Source of the DNA: Brugia malayi
Taxonomy: Eukaryota > Nematoda > Chromadorea > Rhabditida > Onchocercidae
Direction: 5' to 3'
Assembly: GCF_000002995.4 (NCBI RefSeq)
Contig: NW_025062479.1
Span: 17,852,721-17,916,720 of the forward strand
Length of the DNA stretch: 64,000 nucleotides
Each line of letters begins with the position of its first letter. Position 1 is the first letter of the stretch. The position numbers and the translations under genes are program-made. Positions 1-15,034 of the stretch are shown piece after piece. The notes beneath the pieces were generated by a model. The model was given only the letters and a program-made list of their open reading frames with translations. It searched no databases and had not been told where the DNA came from.

Positions 1-673
1 TGAGTTTGTCACTGCTTCTGTAAGCATCATACAGTAAGATGAACGGATTTAGGATAATCTTCTTTGATAAGCTTGCAGTTCTTGAACTTTCTGACATGAC
101 AATATTGATGGTCGTCAAGCACTAAGTAAGTAAATGAATGAATTATTAGGGTAGTTACTCATGATCATATCATACATTTTTTCTTTTAACGTATATTCTG
201 ATAAGATTAAGCAAGAAATATATATCAAATGCAATAGCAAAGCACTGATATATAACAAAGAGAATTTTGAGTGGTTAAAAGCTGATGTTTGCTTTATTAA
301 ACAGAATTACGGTTAAGCGGTAAGCAAAAAATCGGAAATAAAAAATATATTTTTTGCAAAGAATAGGAAAGAATTTTGTTAAATTTTAAAATACGTCCGT
401 AGAAAACGGAATCAGAATTGTATTTAATAATCGAAAGTTTCGAAAAATCTCAAGAACTGTTTTTTTTTTTTTTTTTGTCAATTGTTTCTTATCAAGAGTA
501 TGAATAATAGGGTGCTTAAAAAATTTCAAACAACTAGAGCAGTAGAAGACCTTTACTTGCTGCCATGTAAATCACAGCGTATACTACCGACAATCTACTA
601 CAGGCAGGAAGTAAATTTCGCATGAATAAAAATACCGGAACAAAATAAATCAAATTAAAATTTGTCAACCTAC
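1..673. other. Left flank; possible last exon of the unassigned membrane-protein gene
   Basis: No independent gene is seen. The neighbouring minus-strand gene has its last secure donor at 673 and must splice on leftwards. A possible terminal exon lies at 90..27 (minus): it follows a CAG acceptor, keeps the phase, and adds about 20 residues starting KFKNCKLIKED before a TGA at 27-29. The acceptor lacks a clear pyrimidine tract, so the true 3' end may instead lie outside the window. A T-run sits near 461-477. Confidence 0.35.
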
Positions 674-3600
674 CCGGTTGCAGCGAGTTGCTCTTCCATA
701 ATTGCAGCTTCATCAATCGGATTAGAACAGATTGAAAAATCGAGTATTGAATCACGTGAATGATCGATGGATATGGAAGTGGAATTCAGGGAGCACGTTT
801 CTTCGCTACAAAAAGTTGAAACTCATATGTGAAAAAAATTAATTTTATTGATTTCCTATCAATAAAGAAAGTTTCATTTGATTATTCAAAACAATCTAAT
901 CTAATAAATCAAAACAGTTGGATAGATATACTTGACGTTTTTTGTTCATATCGCCAAGATTTTGTAAAATTAAATAAATAACAATCTGAAAAAGGAAAAA
1001 AATTAACAATTCAACAAAAAAACTGATGAACAGTCAATAAAAACTAATCGCTATATTTAAAACTAACCATCACATTTGCAATAGTCAAATACCTAAGAAT
1101 GTGACAAATTCTAACTGGAAAGGAATATTCATATGACTGGTAAAATAAGTGAAATTAATAGAAATGTTAAAATTCTTTGGATGTAATTTGATAAAAAGAT
1201 TAGGAAAGAAGAAGTAAATTTTATGTTATTTGTCGAACAAGGAAAGTTGTAACTGATGCTGGACATTTTCATTGTCTAAATTTTTAAACGGAAAAAGGAA
1301 TGAATGTTGTTTTCATTCAGTTCGGATAAAAAACTTGAATTAAAAACTGCCAACAAAAGAAAACTTTCCCCTGCAAATCATTCCCAGAATTTAATTTGTT
1401 TTTGTGTCAACATGTTACTATGAAGCTCGTCTGAGTATCAATACTAATTTGTGAATAGCTATGGAAATGATTCAGGTCTTTTCGTATAATGGAAAAATCC
1501 ATCATTTCAAGGTGCCAAATTTCAACTGCGTTCTCTCGGGAGTAAAAAATGTAAAAATGGATATCAGGGAAAAGTTACCCCCCAAGCGATGATCAACAAA
1601 TGCATAATATAATTCAGTTGTGCTTTAAAATCATCACTCAGAGATTTACAGGAATGAGAATTATTATTTTACCAGCAGGGGTTATCAGACTTAACTGATG
1701 ACGGATTGCAAATTCGAAAATCGTTAGTAAGTATTATGTTCTTGGTCAGTAGTCTCATATTTCATTTCTACAATTATTAAAATAGTGTTCCTTATACAAA
1801 ACTGAAAACCCTCATCTTTTCAATTGAAAAATGATGACCGAAAGATTGTTATAATCCATAATTCTTTATCAGAGTAGGATGACACTTCAACTCAAAACTA
1901 AATATCACTCCATTTTTAAATATTGTTTATGATTTGCGATTGATATTTACTATTTAAATAAACTATTCATTGAAATCAATGTTAGAAAAAAGCATCCAAT
2001 TTTTGAAACGAAACTTCATACCCAAAGGATATAAAAAATATAAGTAATAATAAAAAAAAGTGTTCCTAATCTTCTTCGGATATCAGATGATATTGCTATG
2101 CTATGCTGTATGTTAATGTTTTCAAATAAGTGCAAAATACGCTATTTTATTTTTGTTAAAGAGAAGGAAAAAATAAAAGTTAAACTCTTGAAGCTTCTTA
2201 GAAGCTAAGAATAAAAAGAAAAAGTTCAAAAAGTGACAGAAGATATTATAAATTTTTTTTTTTTTTTTTTCGAATTTAGTAAAATATAGCCAGTTTAAAT
2301 GGCATGAATGCTAATGTTGTATGCATAAGAAAGAAAAAAAAAAAACGATATCGTAGATTTATGATACGGCAATAACTGAAGTGAAATGAGTAGAATGAAT
2401 TAATGCAAATGAACTTCCTTTCAATGCTTACATTGATTTTCTAGTAATAAGGACAAATTTACATTATTAGTTAACGACAGTTTAAGCAAAGGTAATAACT
2501 ATCCAGGCCTAATGATGCCTTCGTTGCTGATTCTGAAGATAAAAGCTCTAAAACTATTTTACCGAACAGTTTGTGCTGCAAAATCAAAAGAACAAAATTT
2601 CAACAACCACTAAGCTTACTTCGTGATAGCATCCAGTAATCCATTAATAACTATTTCATTTTGATCACGATCCCGACAATTCGAATGGTCTAGCAGTGAT
2701 GAATTAGGAATACTACTGATTTGAGAGATAGTATCAGTAACTCGTTTCATTTTATTTTGTTGTGTGAAATTCATCAATTTATTCTGAAAAAAAAAAAAAA
2801 AAAGAAGTTACTCATCAATGAAATCCACCGTTATTAAAATGCTAATTTTTGCAGGACAAAAACCAAAATCATTGCAAATCATGACTGTGCCTTTTTTAGA
2901 TAACAAGAAACAAATTTTACAAAATTATTATTGAAGTACTTTTGAGTGACTAAGAAAAGGAAAAAGAAAATTGTTTTGAAGGGAAAAAAATTTTATAACA
3001 CTAAAATATTAGCTGATATATATATATATATATAACTGGATTTCAATTGGTTTCTCGACTTAACTCTCTTTAAATGATAACGTTAAAAAGAATATACCGG
3101 CATTATCTTGACAAAATTCATTTATTATCAACCCAGAACTTCATGATAAAAATTTCCATAAACTATACATTTGTTGAAGAGAAGTAACACATTATCCTAA
3201 TGGAAACCATTCGATATTGGAAACCTTTGAATTGATGACGAATATATGAATGTATCATCGTATTATAGATGCTACCGCATGGTGCCAGTTATTGCCCTTA
3301 TGGTGTTAACGTATTTTTGTTGTAACAAAAGATTTGCAAGCATTACTCTCGAATGCTTTATATTTATTTCAATATTTGTCTTATAATACAAACTGGAACT
3401 GTGGTTAGACTAATTTTTATGCCATAAAAAATAATTAGCCAAAAATACAAATGTCAATTGGTTGAATGGACAGAGAAAACCATTACTTCCATTTTCATTT
3501 CTGGCTTGTAACAAATAAGACTCTGATCACCATAGCACCAGTAAGTATTGAATGAATTTAATCAATTAGAAAATAATAACCACAAAAAGGAATCCATAAG

Positions 3601-6600
3601 ATATATACTAAACTTACCGAGTAATTTCCACTGTCGCTGTTGAGGTTATAGGCAATAATTACAGTATTTATTGGTGTTTCATGTAAAATTTCAAGATTTA
3701 TTTGGCTGTTATTGTCGCTATCTTCGGAATCGATTGCCGGTAAGCCTGAAGCGATTGAATAGAATTTGTGAAAAGTATGCCGGATAAAACTAACGATTTC
3801 TGCGCGAATTCTAACTGTGAAAGTTTGAAGAGTTATAGAATCATAAGCAACTTCAAGCTTTGAGTTTAAAAGAAACGTGCCTTTGCTCAGCTCTTAAAAA
3901 ACGAATGACAAAATTGAAACTGCACTGGATCATCTCCTACAGAAATGATATCTACCTGGAATGTCAAATGTTAGATGTCCAGCTGTGGTCGTTGCCGCTA
4001 CTGGTGACAATGGTAGTGGCAGTGAAGAATTACCGTCGCAAATTTCTTTTGGTTGATATAGTGGTGAAGTTGAAAGCGATGGTAACAAAGGCTTTAGCGA
4101 TGAAAGCGGTGGTATTGTAGGATGTGGTACTGTTAACACAAACTTGGATGCAGGATGGCTTAAAACTGTCGGATGTGCTGATGAATCAGTAAAAATGGCC
4201 TGATTTAATGAAAAGACTTCAGGGTCGGAATTTTTAATCAGATTAACTGAAGATGGATTTGAAGACTTGTTGTAATTAATCAAATCAGGAGCATGACCAG
4301 TATAAGTATCGGATGAAATAGACTGATCGGAATTTGGTGATACTGATCGGATACTAATTTCCGAAACAAACTTAGTATTATGTATGTCAGTTGGAGTACG
4401 CACCGATGATAAACTGCTCCATTGGCTACCGCACAATTCGTTGTTCTCTTCCTACAAACATCAAATTATGGCTAATCAAACAAAGGTCACAGGTCACCAA
4501 GGTTACACTAAAGTGATCAATTGAGCGATGCCCTTCGTCCCTCACCTGTCCCACCTTTCTCCTAAAAATGTCTCGACCTTGACATCGTGCCAGTGTACTC
4601 CCTCATATACACAAATGTCATACAATTACAAAGCCTTTTTATGGGAGTTAAAAAAAGGTAAACAAATGATTGTTGAATTCTTTTTGGATTACTATTCATT
4701 CAGAATCAGTATAAAACTAGGGTTTCAAATAAAGTTATCATTAATAAATGATGTCATAGAAAACACGATAATGACGATTCATCAAAGATTCAACACTGCA
4801 ATATGATTAGATTTGTAAAGAAGCTGATATGCAACTTTTGCAAGAAAAATTCAGGACTCCTTTAAAAACTTCTAAATGCCATTTGACAAATGGAGACAAA
4901 GCCTTCACACTATTAAAACTTAAGAAACTGAAATTTCAACAAAAAATTTGAGGGACACAACAATCAGCACAACAACTTTTGCTTTCATCTGATTATCTTC
5001 CAAATTATATTCAAAGTCATTGATGAATCATCAGTGCAAATATTCGCCTATTTATCTGAAATTTCCAAATCGAGAAATCTAAATGGCAAAGAAGAATAGC
5101 AAAAGGAGGGTAAAGTGAATAGAAGAATTACTAAGATTCAAGGACACTGCCATTGGGTATAATGTCGTGTCTGAATGGAAATGAATAGTTTTTTGCGGAC
5201 AGTTTAATTTCGGTTCTATTGCAAAAAAGGTTGCCCACCCTATTTCCCACTCTTTCAATGATTTTTGCCGATTTAAGAAAAATTCGAAATCTTGAGTACA
5301 TTTTTTAGGAAAAAAAAATATTCTGGTTCATAAGACACAACTTGAAAAAAAAATCAATTTCAATTTTCTCAAAGACTGAAACACTTTTGATTACAAAAAG
5401 ACGATATTAAGAAGTGAAATCTTTAATATCCCGAATAAATTCAGCATGATTTTGAGCACATCAAAAAAAAAAAAAACTTCTATTAATGCTAAAATTAGGC
5501 TTATCTCAAAAACTTTCGACTTCTGCCAGTAAATTTCTTGAACTTATTAATAATAATTCCACAATACAGTCAGTCCTCTACAGTTGACATCCATCAGTTA
5601 TGAAATGAGGACATTATCCGAGAAAGATTGTTTACGAAATGTACTAAGTTTCATCACAATTTCGTGCAATGTAAACAAATGAAGTCACTCCCATTGCATT
5701 GTCAACGATAGCAGGGACATTCAATGAAAGTTAAGAATTCGAACGGTATAGGTAAAGCAGAATGAAAAGAAAAGAAAAGAAAGATTTTCTGTTTGTTTCA
5801 AAAAATGTACAGTTGATTCGAGATAGTTTTATATTTAATAAAAAGTACTATAAGAAAAAAGACGACAGTGCAGATAATAAAGATGGCAGTACAAAACAAA
5901 ACGAACGTTTTTGAATTTGTTAATCGAAAAATTCACACGATTACAATAGTAAACAAGAACATGAATATCCAAAAAATTTATCACAGGTAACTAAACAGAG
6001 ATACGACTGCTAACTTCATGTCCTTAGCCAGATATTACAATTCTTCATTCCTTGTTAACATTCCTTGTTGGACCGAATGTGCAGTGGTGACAGGTGTTTG
6101 ATGTTTTCTCTGTCAGCTCAGAATATCCGTCACACATCTGCATCCTTCTGTCATGTTTGTTGGCAGTGTCTTATAATGTTTCGTTAATATTTCAGCTTTC
6201 AAAAGTGTTAAACAAAATATTTGTAGCATAATATTTTAATTTACAGTTAAATACTTAATCAGTGGTAGGCATACATTCCAAGTATTATTAGAGCTATTTG
6301 AGATAAAGCGAAATTCTCATCCCTCTTCTTAGCCAGCAGAGCATAAATTACAATCATTGATGTTAATCAATATTACTAAGATTTTATTTTTATAGCATTT
6401 ATATTGGGGAACTTATATGAGCAAATGCATTTCTGTCAATGTAACTCAAAACTAGCAGTTAGTTCAAATGTTAGAGCTAAATGAAAAAGAACAAAAAGGA
6501 AATGGTTTGAAGACGATAACAATTAATTTAATGATCCCAAAATCTGAATGTAATGTTGAATGGTAAACTTAGAAGTAAGATACTGCTTTGTTACCTAAAC

Positions 6601-9600
6601 TGAATTATATTTCCTTTTCGGAAATGAATTCTGGTAGCAGTAGGAAAAGAGTGCTTTAATGTCTTAAATACTTCTGTACAAGGGACATTCATTTCATCAA
6701 AATACCTTTAAATACCTGCATCAATTCGGTTCCTTGAAAAGCTGGAGTTTTATTGAATTAATAAAATTATTTCTCAAAATTAAACTAACATCGAGTTCCG
6801 GTATGGCGAGTAGACAGCGTTCCGTGTTGTAGGTATCAGTGCCATAACGCAGGAAGTATTCAATATCTTGCGAACTGGAGCACTGCGTTACGAATTGTGC
6901 TTCCGTTAAGAAAGGTTGCTGGTGTCCAGTAGTAACAAGTTGGTCATCTGTTGACAGCAGCGCCCTTAATGATTCTATTGATGGTACTGACTCCATAGCA
7001 GTGGCAGCAACAGATGTCGTAGTGGAAACTGCATTAGCGCTTATACCACCGATGTCTTTGATCGATGAACCGTGATGATCCTTCTTCCCATTCAGATCTA
7101 CCGCTACTTCATCGCTTTTGGGAAGAAGCAGGCGCCATGCTAGTAGTAATGCCTGAAAGTTGCATGATATAACAAATTCATTTCTAGATTCCACATGTGT
7201 TTTTGCAAAGTGCTACAGTCGTTATTAGATTGTAAAACTTTTAGGTTTTTCTTTTTGCTTCTCCAGTCGTTCTGTAATCTGATAAAAAATGAAGAGATGC
7301 ACTATTCTCTGAATGAAAGAGCTTTGATCAGATGAAAGAGTTAAAATCTTTGAGCGAAATTTTCCAGTGAACTGTACAAATGCTGTCATCATTATTATTT
7401 CTAACTGCTACTTATTATTGACCTTTAGACTAAATATCATTGATGTGGTAAATCTTGCAAAAATTACTTTACAAGCATTAAAGGGAATTCTGGAAAGTTA
7501 TAAATGTTGTGAAATAATAAATAAAGTGAATAGTGTCAGAGAAATATAAATATTGTGGGAGAAATGTGAACTTTCACAGTTTATAACAGGAAACAAGTAG
7601 CTCAAGTTATTAAATGATTGTCACTTTCATATTTGCTAAAATATATACTTTTTTCTACAAAAAGCAATGTAAACCAGTAATATGAGTGGATTCATACACC
7701 TAGAATTGTAAACAAAATTTACTGAAAAAAGGCACATCGGCAAAAGTGCAACTTCCTTTCTCCGTTTGCTTGAAAATTGACTGGTATTAAGTGAAAGGCA
7801 TGCTGTCGTAAGCTACATGCCATGTCGTGCCTATTATAAGCTGCAATAAGTAGTACCACATGACATCATCAATACTTCATGCACATGCTTCAAAAATCAA
7901 TTATAGATGTCAATTTAGCAGGTAAAGGTTTTAATACAGTGGATAAATAAAGAAATTATTAATTTTCATTGTGCTATCAAGCAGCACTAACTTGCAGGAG
8001 GCATACACAAATACAAACACTCAGAAATAGTACTACAACATATAAAATTCGAGGGAAGATTAAAGGTTGGAAACTATCATTTTTCAACGTTTCTCCAAAA
8101 TACCTTTAATTTGTTTTTCCCACATATTTTTATGGTTTGATTTTTGCAAAAATGTTACTTATATATACGAAATTAAAGCAACCTAAAAAATTTTTCAAAT
8201 ACATTTGCAATAAGCAATAATCAAAAAAAGATGCAATGAATTATTACAACTTAATAATTAAATTTTTAATGGTATAGAGAGAATACTCAATAAATGAGTC
8301 AAAATAAAGTGAAAACAAACTCATTTTAAAGAAATCAAATAATGACTTGCAGGAATAATTGGTAAATTTAATGAAATAATTGGAAGAGAAGGAATTAAAG
8401 CAATCTAAAAAATGCTTTTTTTTTTTTTGCAATTTATTGAAGGAAAGAATTGAAAATTTATGACCGTTAACATACAGTGGTAATTGCCAGAAATTAAAAA
8501 AATGAGAAAACTTTTATAATTCCTAATGACTTCAACGGTTAGTTTCTCCTTATTGGTGGTACAATCGTTTTAGTAACATTAAAATTGATTTCACATTGGT
8601 AATGAAATGAACAACTGCCATAAAAGAAATTTTATGCCCAAAAAAGTTAACGCTAGAAAAATTTCTGAAGAATTTCATAAATATATAAAATGTTTCCGAT
8701 CTTTTTTGAAAGGATGACATCACACTTCAATTATTTATCTTATTTTCTCATCACTTTGTTAAAAAAGCAACTATTACATTGAAAAATAAAAAGCTTAAGA
8801 AGAATGTGTCTAGAGAAGGAGAAGGTTTTGTTATTTTTTGTTTCCGTAGTAATTCATCAATTAGAAAAGTTCACTGATTATGTGTGAAATCCTTTTATTG
8901 AAAACTCAAGGACATAAGAATAAGTTTAATTTCAATTAACGGCAATTAAAGAATCTTTCCATTATTCGAAATTAACAATAATAAAATGAAAAATCAGTTT
9001 TAGATTTCTCAATGATTAAAAATGATCTGAAATGAATCATTCAACTGTTGCTACATTGATGATACTAACAGTGTCCCTGTATCGTTCTCTTTTTTGGCAT
9101 CTGTTCTTTTTCCTTTTTTTTTTTTTTAAAGAATTGTTAGTTATTTTATATAAAATCGAACTAGAAATTTAGATTCTTATTCAAATTTTTAATGATCACT
9201 AACCTTAAATTCAAATCAAACTATTTTTGCGTCCTTAAGATTTCGATAAAAGGATTTCACACTTAATGAGTTTATCTGAGTAATGAATTACTAGAAAACG
9301 ATGATTAACAAAACGTTCTTCTCTATGCCATTTCTCTTAGGCTTTTTCTTCTTCAATTGTAGCAGTGTACCTTTTTTTATAAAGTGATAGTAAAAATAAG
9401 AAAAGTAATTAAAAATAAAAAAAAAAGGAGGAAAATAAGAAAAAATAAAGTAATAGTTTCCTTTTAAAAAAAATCGGAAATACTTCACATATTTATGAAA
9501 TTCTTCAAGAACATCGATCAGAGCTTGCATACATCATAAGTTTAGTAATGACTTTTTATCACCGTCGATGTTTGTTTCATTATTGTGACAGGAAAGCAGA

Positions 9601-12600
9601 AGAAAAGAAAGTTCAAAATTGTCTTTAACTTTTCATAAAATATTGTAAATTGTGACGATCAGAACTGATGTTCAGCAGTAAGAAAAGCTAAAACATAACG
9701 CCCAATTTTAGAAAAACCATTAATAATAAATAGCCTTGACATTGCTATACCCATTCAATCAAAATGAAAAGCAATTGGAATTTGAATCTCTAAATTTACT
9801 GAATGGAGTAATGGAAATAACAACTACAATGTAATTGAAAAGAAAAGATAGAAGAAAACGGAAAACGAATATGACGTTTCTACGAATCAGATTTGATCTA
9901 TTTTTCAGAGCATTGCAGACATGATCATTACTGTTAAAAGATAAAGTAAGTAATAGTGGTATAAACCTTGACTATTAATTGTGTTATGCTGACAAAGACT
10001 GTACACATACAGAAAAGATGAAGAAAATGGAAATCAATGCTCCAGTTCCTGGACTAAATGGTGATTTATTTTTGTCTTTAAAAACAGAAAGGAAGTGATT
10101 CGTAAGCAAGAAATTGCAAAAAGTGATCACGATTAATTGTCTCCAAATGGAAGGCACAACACGCTTACTAATTAGTTCCTTTAAATTCTCAAACAACATG
10201 AAAGTAAAACAAGATATTATAGTAATCTCTTGGTAGACTAGCTTACTGCTGTAGAGTCAGAAGTGTAATCGGCAATTACACACTGATAATGTTGTTGACA
10301 GTGAGGGTGTCAACAATTGCAGTGAAGGTTATTACAGTCATTCGTTACTACAGTTATCAAAGCTCACCAGTTCAAATTAATGTTCTTGCTTCTTCGACTC
10401 ACTCGTATTATTATCTGATTATAAATAAATTTTTCGTTAAAAGCAATAAGCTCGAGCAGGACTAAAAAAATTTAATAATTTTTCTCAAAATGTTCAATAA
10501 ATAGGCAAAAGATTGGCCTATTCAGTAGGAAGAACTGATTCGGAAATGCAATTATGATTATTAATAATTAATAGTTAAGGTTTGAAAAAATAAAGTGGTC
10601 TATAAAATGACCGGCAACATTTCTTCGAAAATACATTTCTTCGTTCGACCAAATTACTTTTTGCGAACTAAATCTAATTCATTTCCACAACGAGAATAGT
10701 GGCAGGAAGATGAAGGCATGTGTTTCCTTTTTTTCTAAATTCAGAAACTTCATATCCAGTTTAGAGCAACTTTCGTTGATAATTAGAGAATACGCTTACC
10801 AATGGCAGACAGCCACTGCAGATTAATGGAGTTGAAAATTGATTTGTTGATCTTTTGCATATTCCCTAAATGTCACCACATCTTTCTCATTATGAGAAAA
10901 TGAGATGTTCAGGTGAACAGGGAAAAATAGAAAAAAATTTGAGAAAATGCTTTTAGGAAGCGTCAAGAAATGACAGTTCTATTATACCAAAGTTATAGTT
11001 ACAGTAAACTGTAAGCTAAAATACAAATCGAATGAGTAGAAAGAAGTGTAAGATGAAGGTGGTGAAAACTGCAATCATCTCGAAAAAGTGAATAATGGCA
11101 GTATAAGGATATAATTTTCCTTCATCTAACTAAATGCAAAGAAGAGGGCTTTGGTGTCAACATATTTTCTGGTTTAAAGGAAACTTTATTAAGAAAGAAC
11201 AAAAAAACCAGGTGATAATTTTTTCTGTACTTATACTTTTGTTTATATTCAACAAGATCGTAGTTTCGATATCAAACTTATCAATATAACTTGATGCAAA
11301 TCCAAATGGAATGATTGAACAGACCTTCTTTCCTAATGTGATTTATTTTATTGTTATTCACTGTTTCGTTTAATCTTCTTTTTCTTCACTTGACCACTTT
11401 GTCTCATGATTTGAAAAAAGACTATGTGAAGTTTATTGGAATATGTTATATATGTTTCGCAAGCATTTTTTGCTTTCAATCAGCAACTTAATTGCAAATG
11501 ATAGGCAACTCAAAAAAGACTGACGTAATCGGACGTGAAGTGACGAGTGACTTTGCTTTCAGTAAGGTCGAGATCGTCGAATGTTGGTAGAGTGACTCTT
11601 ACTGATGAATATAAGAAATATTTGCTGTTAATTTTAACAGCAAATATTCTAAAGACAACGAAGTAAGGACAAGTCTTACTAGAGCAAGCAAGAAAATATT
11701 CTGAAATTCGCCAACCTCATTTGACATATTTTATAATTTTAAATTAATTTCGTGTAAAGAAGTTTAATTATCCATAACAATGGAAAAGCGAAATAGCAAT
11801 AGGCTATAAATATTGCTTCATTTCTTCCTTATTTGATCTGTGTTGCTGTTTTTCTGATTAGTTTTTTTTTTCCAGTTTTCTATTCATTGAAATAGCAGAC
11901 TTGCACTTCGAGAACACAAATTCATTTTGATAAGATCAGAAGTAGCTTCTGTAGGAAGGCTGAGAAGAACTGGCATAAATTTATGCTAAAAATTTTCTAG
12001 TGCTTATCAAAGTGCCATCAAACAAAGATTTTAGAAATTCTACTGGAAAAGTCGAAAGAAGTTTTAATGGTATAATATTTTTTGGGGGTTTTGCAATTAG
12101 TACATATTTTTTAACAGATTTTAAGTGTTTTTTCAGCAACTACCGACAACTTTACAATATTAGTGTTTTTACACAAATTTTTTAATTCCTAAAAACTAAC
12201 AACACGGAGAAATAAAAAAATTTGTACTCGAAAAGAATAGAGATGTGACTGTTTTAAAAAATTTAGCTCAACAACAATATTACTAAAACTTTCCACATTT
12301 AGAGCAATTAAGATTCAATTTATAATAAAATTAGAACTAACGGTGAAAGCGGCGACAATGATATCAATGAAGTTGCTGAAAGGTTTCTGAAATGTGACTG
12401 AAGTAGATTTAGTTGTTACTGTTATTGCATGCGTTGATGATGGTAATGACCCTGAAGATTTGATGTAGAAATCAATTCTCGCAAAAAAATGCTTTTTCAA
12501 TGAAATAGAAAGCTTCGATTTCAAAATTGTCATTTTAAATGTGAAATTCTAAAAAAGATTTCTATGCCAAGTTTTAGTATATTTCAAACTAGCGGAACGT

Positions 12601-12934
12601 GTTCCTAAAGATAGTTTCACTTGAATATAATTTGTAATAACATCAGGATCAGTGGAACTGTGTATGAATGCACGAATTACTGAATTCTAATCTTCAAATA
12701 TTTCACTGATACATGGAGTCTACTTTTAAAGCCAATATTTTTATTTACTGATTTTATTTACTGAAATAACTTGCGAAATGGAGTTTGTATTCAGAATGTA
12801 AACAGAAATATCATTGTAATAAACAGAACATATTACTGACCTGAACTTGTTGTAATTGCTAGCTCCGTAGATAGCCGTTGTTGTTGATGGGTAGCGCTTC
12901 TTGTAAGCACAAGTGGTCTTTCCGATGTTGACAT
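674..12934 (-). CDS. Single-pass membrane protein with Ser/Thr-rich low-complexity domain, family not recognised (3' end open)
   Basis: Seven exons read in a consistent phase on the minus strand: 12934-12841 (ATG, starts MSTSERP), 12451-12342, 7152-6790, 4451-3956, 3745-3618, 2783-2620 and 805-674. They give 495 residues and then splice on. Residues about 58-79 (from NFIDIIVAAF to AWRLLLP) form one hydrophobic segment created by joining exons 2 and 3. The roughly 57 residues before it are Ser/Thr/Gln-rich. The long remainder is rich in Ser, Thr, Pro, Asn and Asp, with few cysteines and several N-x-S/T sites, as in a disordered or glycosylated domain. The intron between exons 2 and 3 is about 5.2 kb, long for this window. 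An in-frame ATG at 12533 could give a shorter form. I recognise no enzyme or domain motif. Exon joins rest on GT/AG sites and phase agreement only, with no homologue to confirm them. Confidence 0.6.
11617..11648. repeat. Perfect 15-bp inverted repeat, 2-base loop
   Basis: Arms aatatttgctgttaa (11617-11631) and ttaacagcaaatatt (11634-11648) are separated by tt. It lies inside the long second intron of the unassigned membrane-protein gene. The near-zero loop favours a cruciform-type palindrome over a small-RNA precursor. Confidence 0.85.
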
Positions 12935-15034
12935 AGTATAGATAGATCTATCTTACTTAAGCTCAAATCAAATTATCAGAACTTTAGATTTCTTCAATAT
13001 ATTGTGCTGTTTACTCTCGATCGTCAAGTAATAGGAAGTTGATAAGGTTGAGAATATCAAAGATTAAGTTCAGAGCTGAAATGCTATCCATAATTTCGGT
13101 AGAAAAGACAAATGAAGATGTCTTTGATATAGAAAGAAGGAAAAAAGTAAAAGAAAGGAAAACAAAGAATAGAAATTGCTGAAGCTGAAATAACATTCAC
13201 GAAAAACGGTCAGATGAGTAATAACAAGTATTGTGTTTATTCCACATAGCACCTTAGTTTTAAATAAAATTATGCATACCAATCAAATCAGATGATAGCA
13301 TCCAATATCAGTGCTACTATAATCGGTATTGTCAGTATTGTTAGAAGTATACCTCAAAAATCCATTTGTCATCATTGAATATGATCCATCAGAAGTATGA
13401 ACTAGAAGCAATAAAAGGTAATATCAAGGCTATCACAAAATAAATTAAATTTATATCAATTAAAATTTTCCAAACGGTAATTTAGATCTTTGCTAATTTT
13501 TTCAGTTGCTAAAATTTTTGACGAAAAGAAAAAAATTTTCGGCAGGTCACTGAGTTTAAAACAATTTCGAACGCTGGCAATTGTCAGAAATTATTGTAAG
13601 CAATACTATGATAGAGTTCGATTCAGTTCAATGGCAAATGATGCCATCGTTTTGAATTTATGATTCTTTTTGTAGATGCATGCATGCATATTCACCTGAT
13701 ATTTATTATATGTATGTGACACATACTATTTGTGTTTGCTGCAGGTGTGTGTGCGATATGAGACAGTATTAAACCCAGAGATGACCTTGAATCAATGAGC
13801 GCAACATTTAAACGATACGTTTTATTGTCCTAATTGTATTAGGAATTTCATCTTCATCTGTTCCAAATAAAATTTAAACTTAGGTGTATTCTTCAAAGAC
13901 AGTTCAAGTGAAGTGATTAAAAATGATTTTTTATTTTTTTGACGCATTTTGCGATTAGAAGTGGAGCACGTAAGGCAATAATGACCTGTACATAGAATGA
14001 TTATAGGTAAAAATGAAACTGATCGGAAATGAGATTATAATCTGGAATATGAATTTCGCTATCGCAGTGTTATACAACACTTGTAAATTAAGATTTTTTA
14101 TAGAATTTGAACTTAACTGCAAAAAAAAAAAAGTGAGGACTAAAAGAACTGACAGTTCTAAGCAGCTAAGTTTTAACAACAGCACAACAATGCATTTCTC
14201 TTCTATGCACTTCGATCGCGTGGACAGTCATGTCAAACACGTATCCCTTTAGATGTCGTCATCAGTCAGTCAGTCTGTCGCGAGCCGCACTGCAACCTGC
14301 ATTGCATGTAATTCACAAGCCACGTCATCGTTAGGTGTGTTCCTTGCGGTTCAGAATTTTATATTTGCGTTGAGACCATTTAAAACTATCGAAAGGTTTT
14401 GAAAATAGAGGCAGGAAGATTTCAATATATTTGGATATTTTTGATGAGTACTTTATCAGAGTGGATAAGGTTTTATGAAAGAGGATGATGAATCGAAGGG
14501 AACAGGTGAGTTTGTTACTATGTCATCATAGGGAGATAGGCCGGTTGCTGTCATATAATGTTGATAAGAAGGACGACACATTCATCACGCCGTTCTGTCG
14601 TCAACTGCAATTTGTTCAGACTGTGGAACAGTTCGCCTATGTTCATGGCAATGTCGCAGAGTGTGTCATTCTTCCGAACAATACTAACCTTCTATTTCTT
14701 CCTTTAACTTTACTTATTATAACAGGTTCCAGGAAGATATACCAGCACCTATATTTCTTCCTTACACTTATTAAATTGTTTGTTGGTTGATGGGGGAAAT
14801 TCTAGACCAAGAAAGATAGAATGAGTAAGAATTGAAGCATAACAAACGGTAGACATGATTTTGGATCTAATCAACTATCTTGCTTTATTTTTTGCAAATA
14901 TTGGCTTAAAAGGAAAAGCATCTCTGAAATACGACCCTGAAATCCTGATACTTTTATTATCATCGTATTACTCATCACGCTAATTGGTAAATGATAGGAA
15001 AACTATAAGCGTAATAAGTGTCGTTAGCAGGTAA
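12935..15034. promoter_or_regulatory. Shared upstream region between the membrane-protein gene and GK5
   Basis: These 2.1 kb separate two divergently read start codons and probably hold both promoters. A more GC-rich patch at about 14200-14340 carries repeated cagt units (cagtcagtcagtctgtc). Open frames here, such as 14485-14790, look unlike coding sequence. An AG at 15029-15030, four bases before the GK5 ATG, is a good trans-splice acceptor. No specific factor-binding site is claimed. Confidence 0.4.

Noticed and set aside
3860..4120. Plus open frame of 86 codons
   Set aside because: Antisense to a long exon of the membrane-protein gene.
13011..13282. Overlapping minus open frames of 60-70 codons, Phe/Leu-rich
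   Set aside because: Typical chance frames of AT-rich DNA upstream of the membrane-protein start.
14485..14790. Plus open frame of 101 codons upstream of GK5
   Set aside because: Composition is unlike coding sequence, no family matches, and joining its ATG-GAACAG|GTGAGT part to GK5 exon 1 gives an immediate stop.
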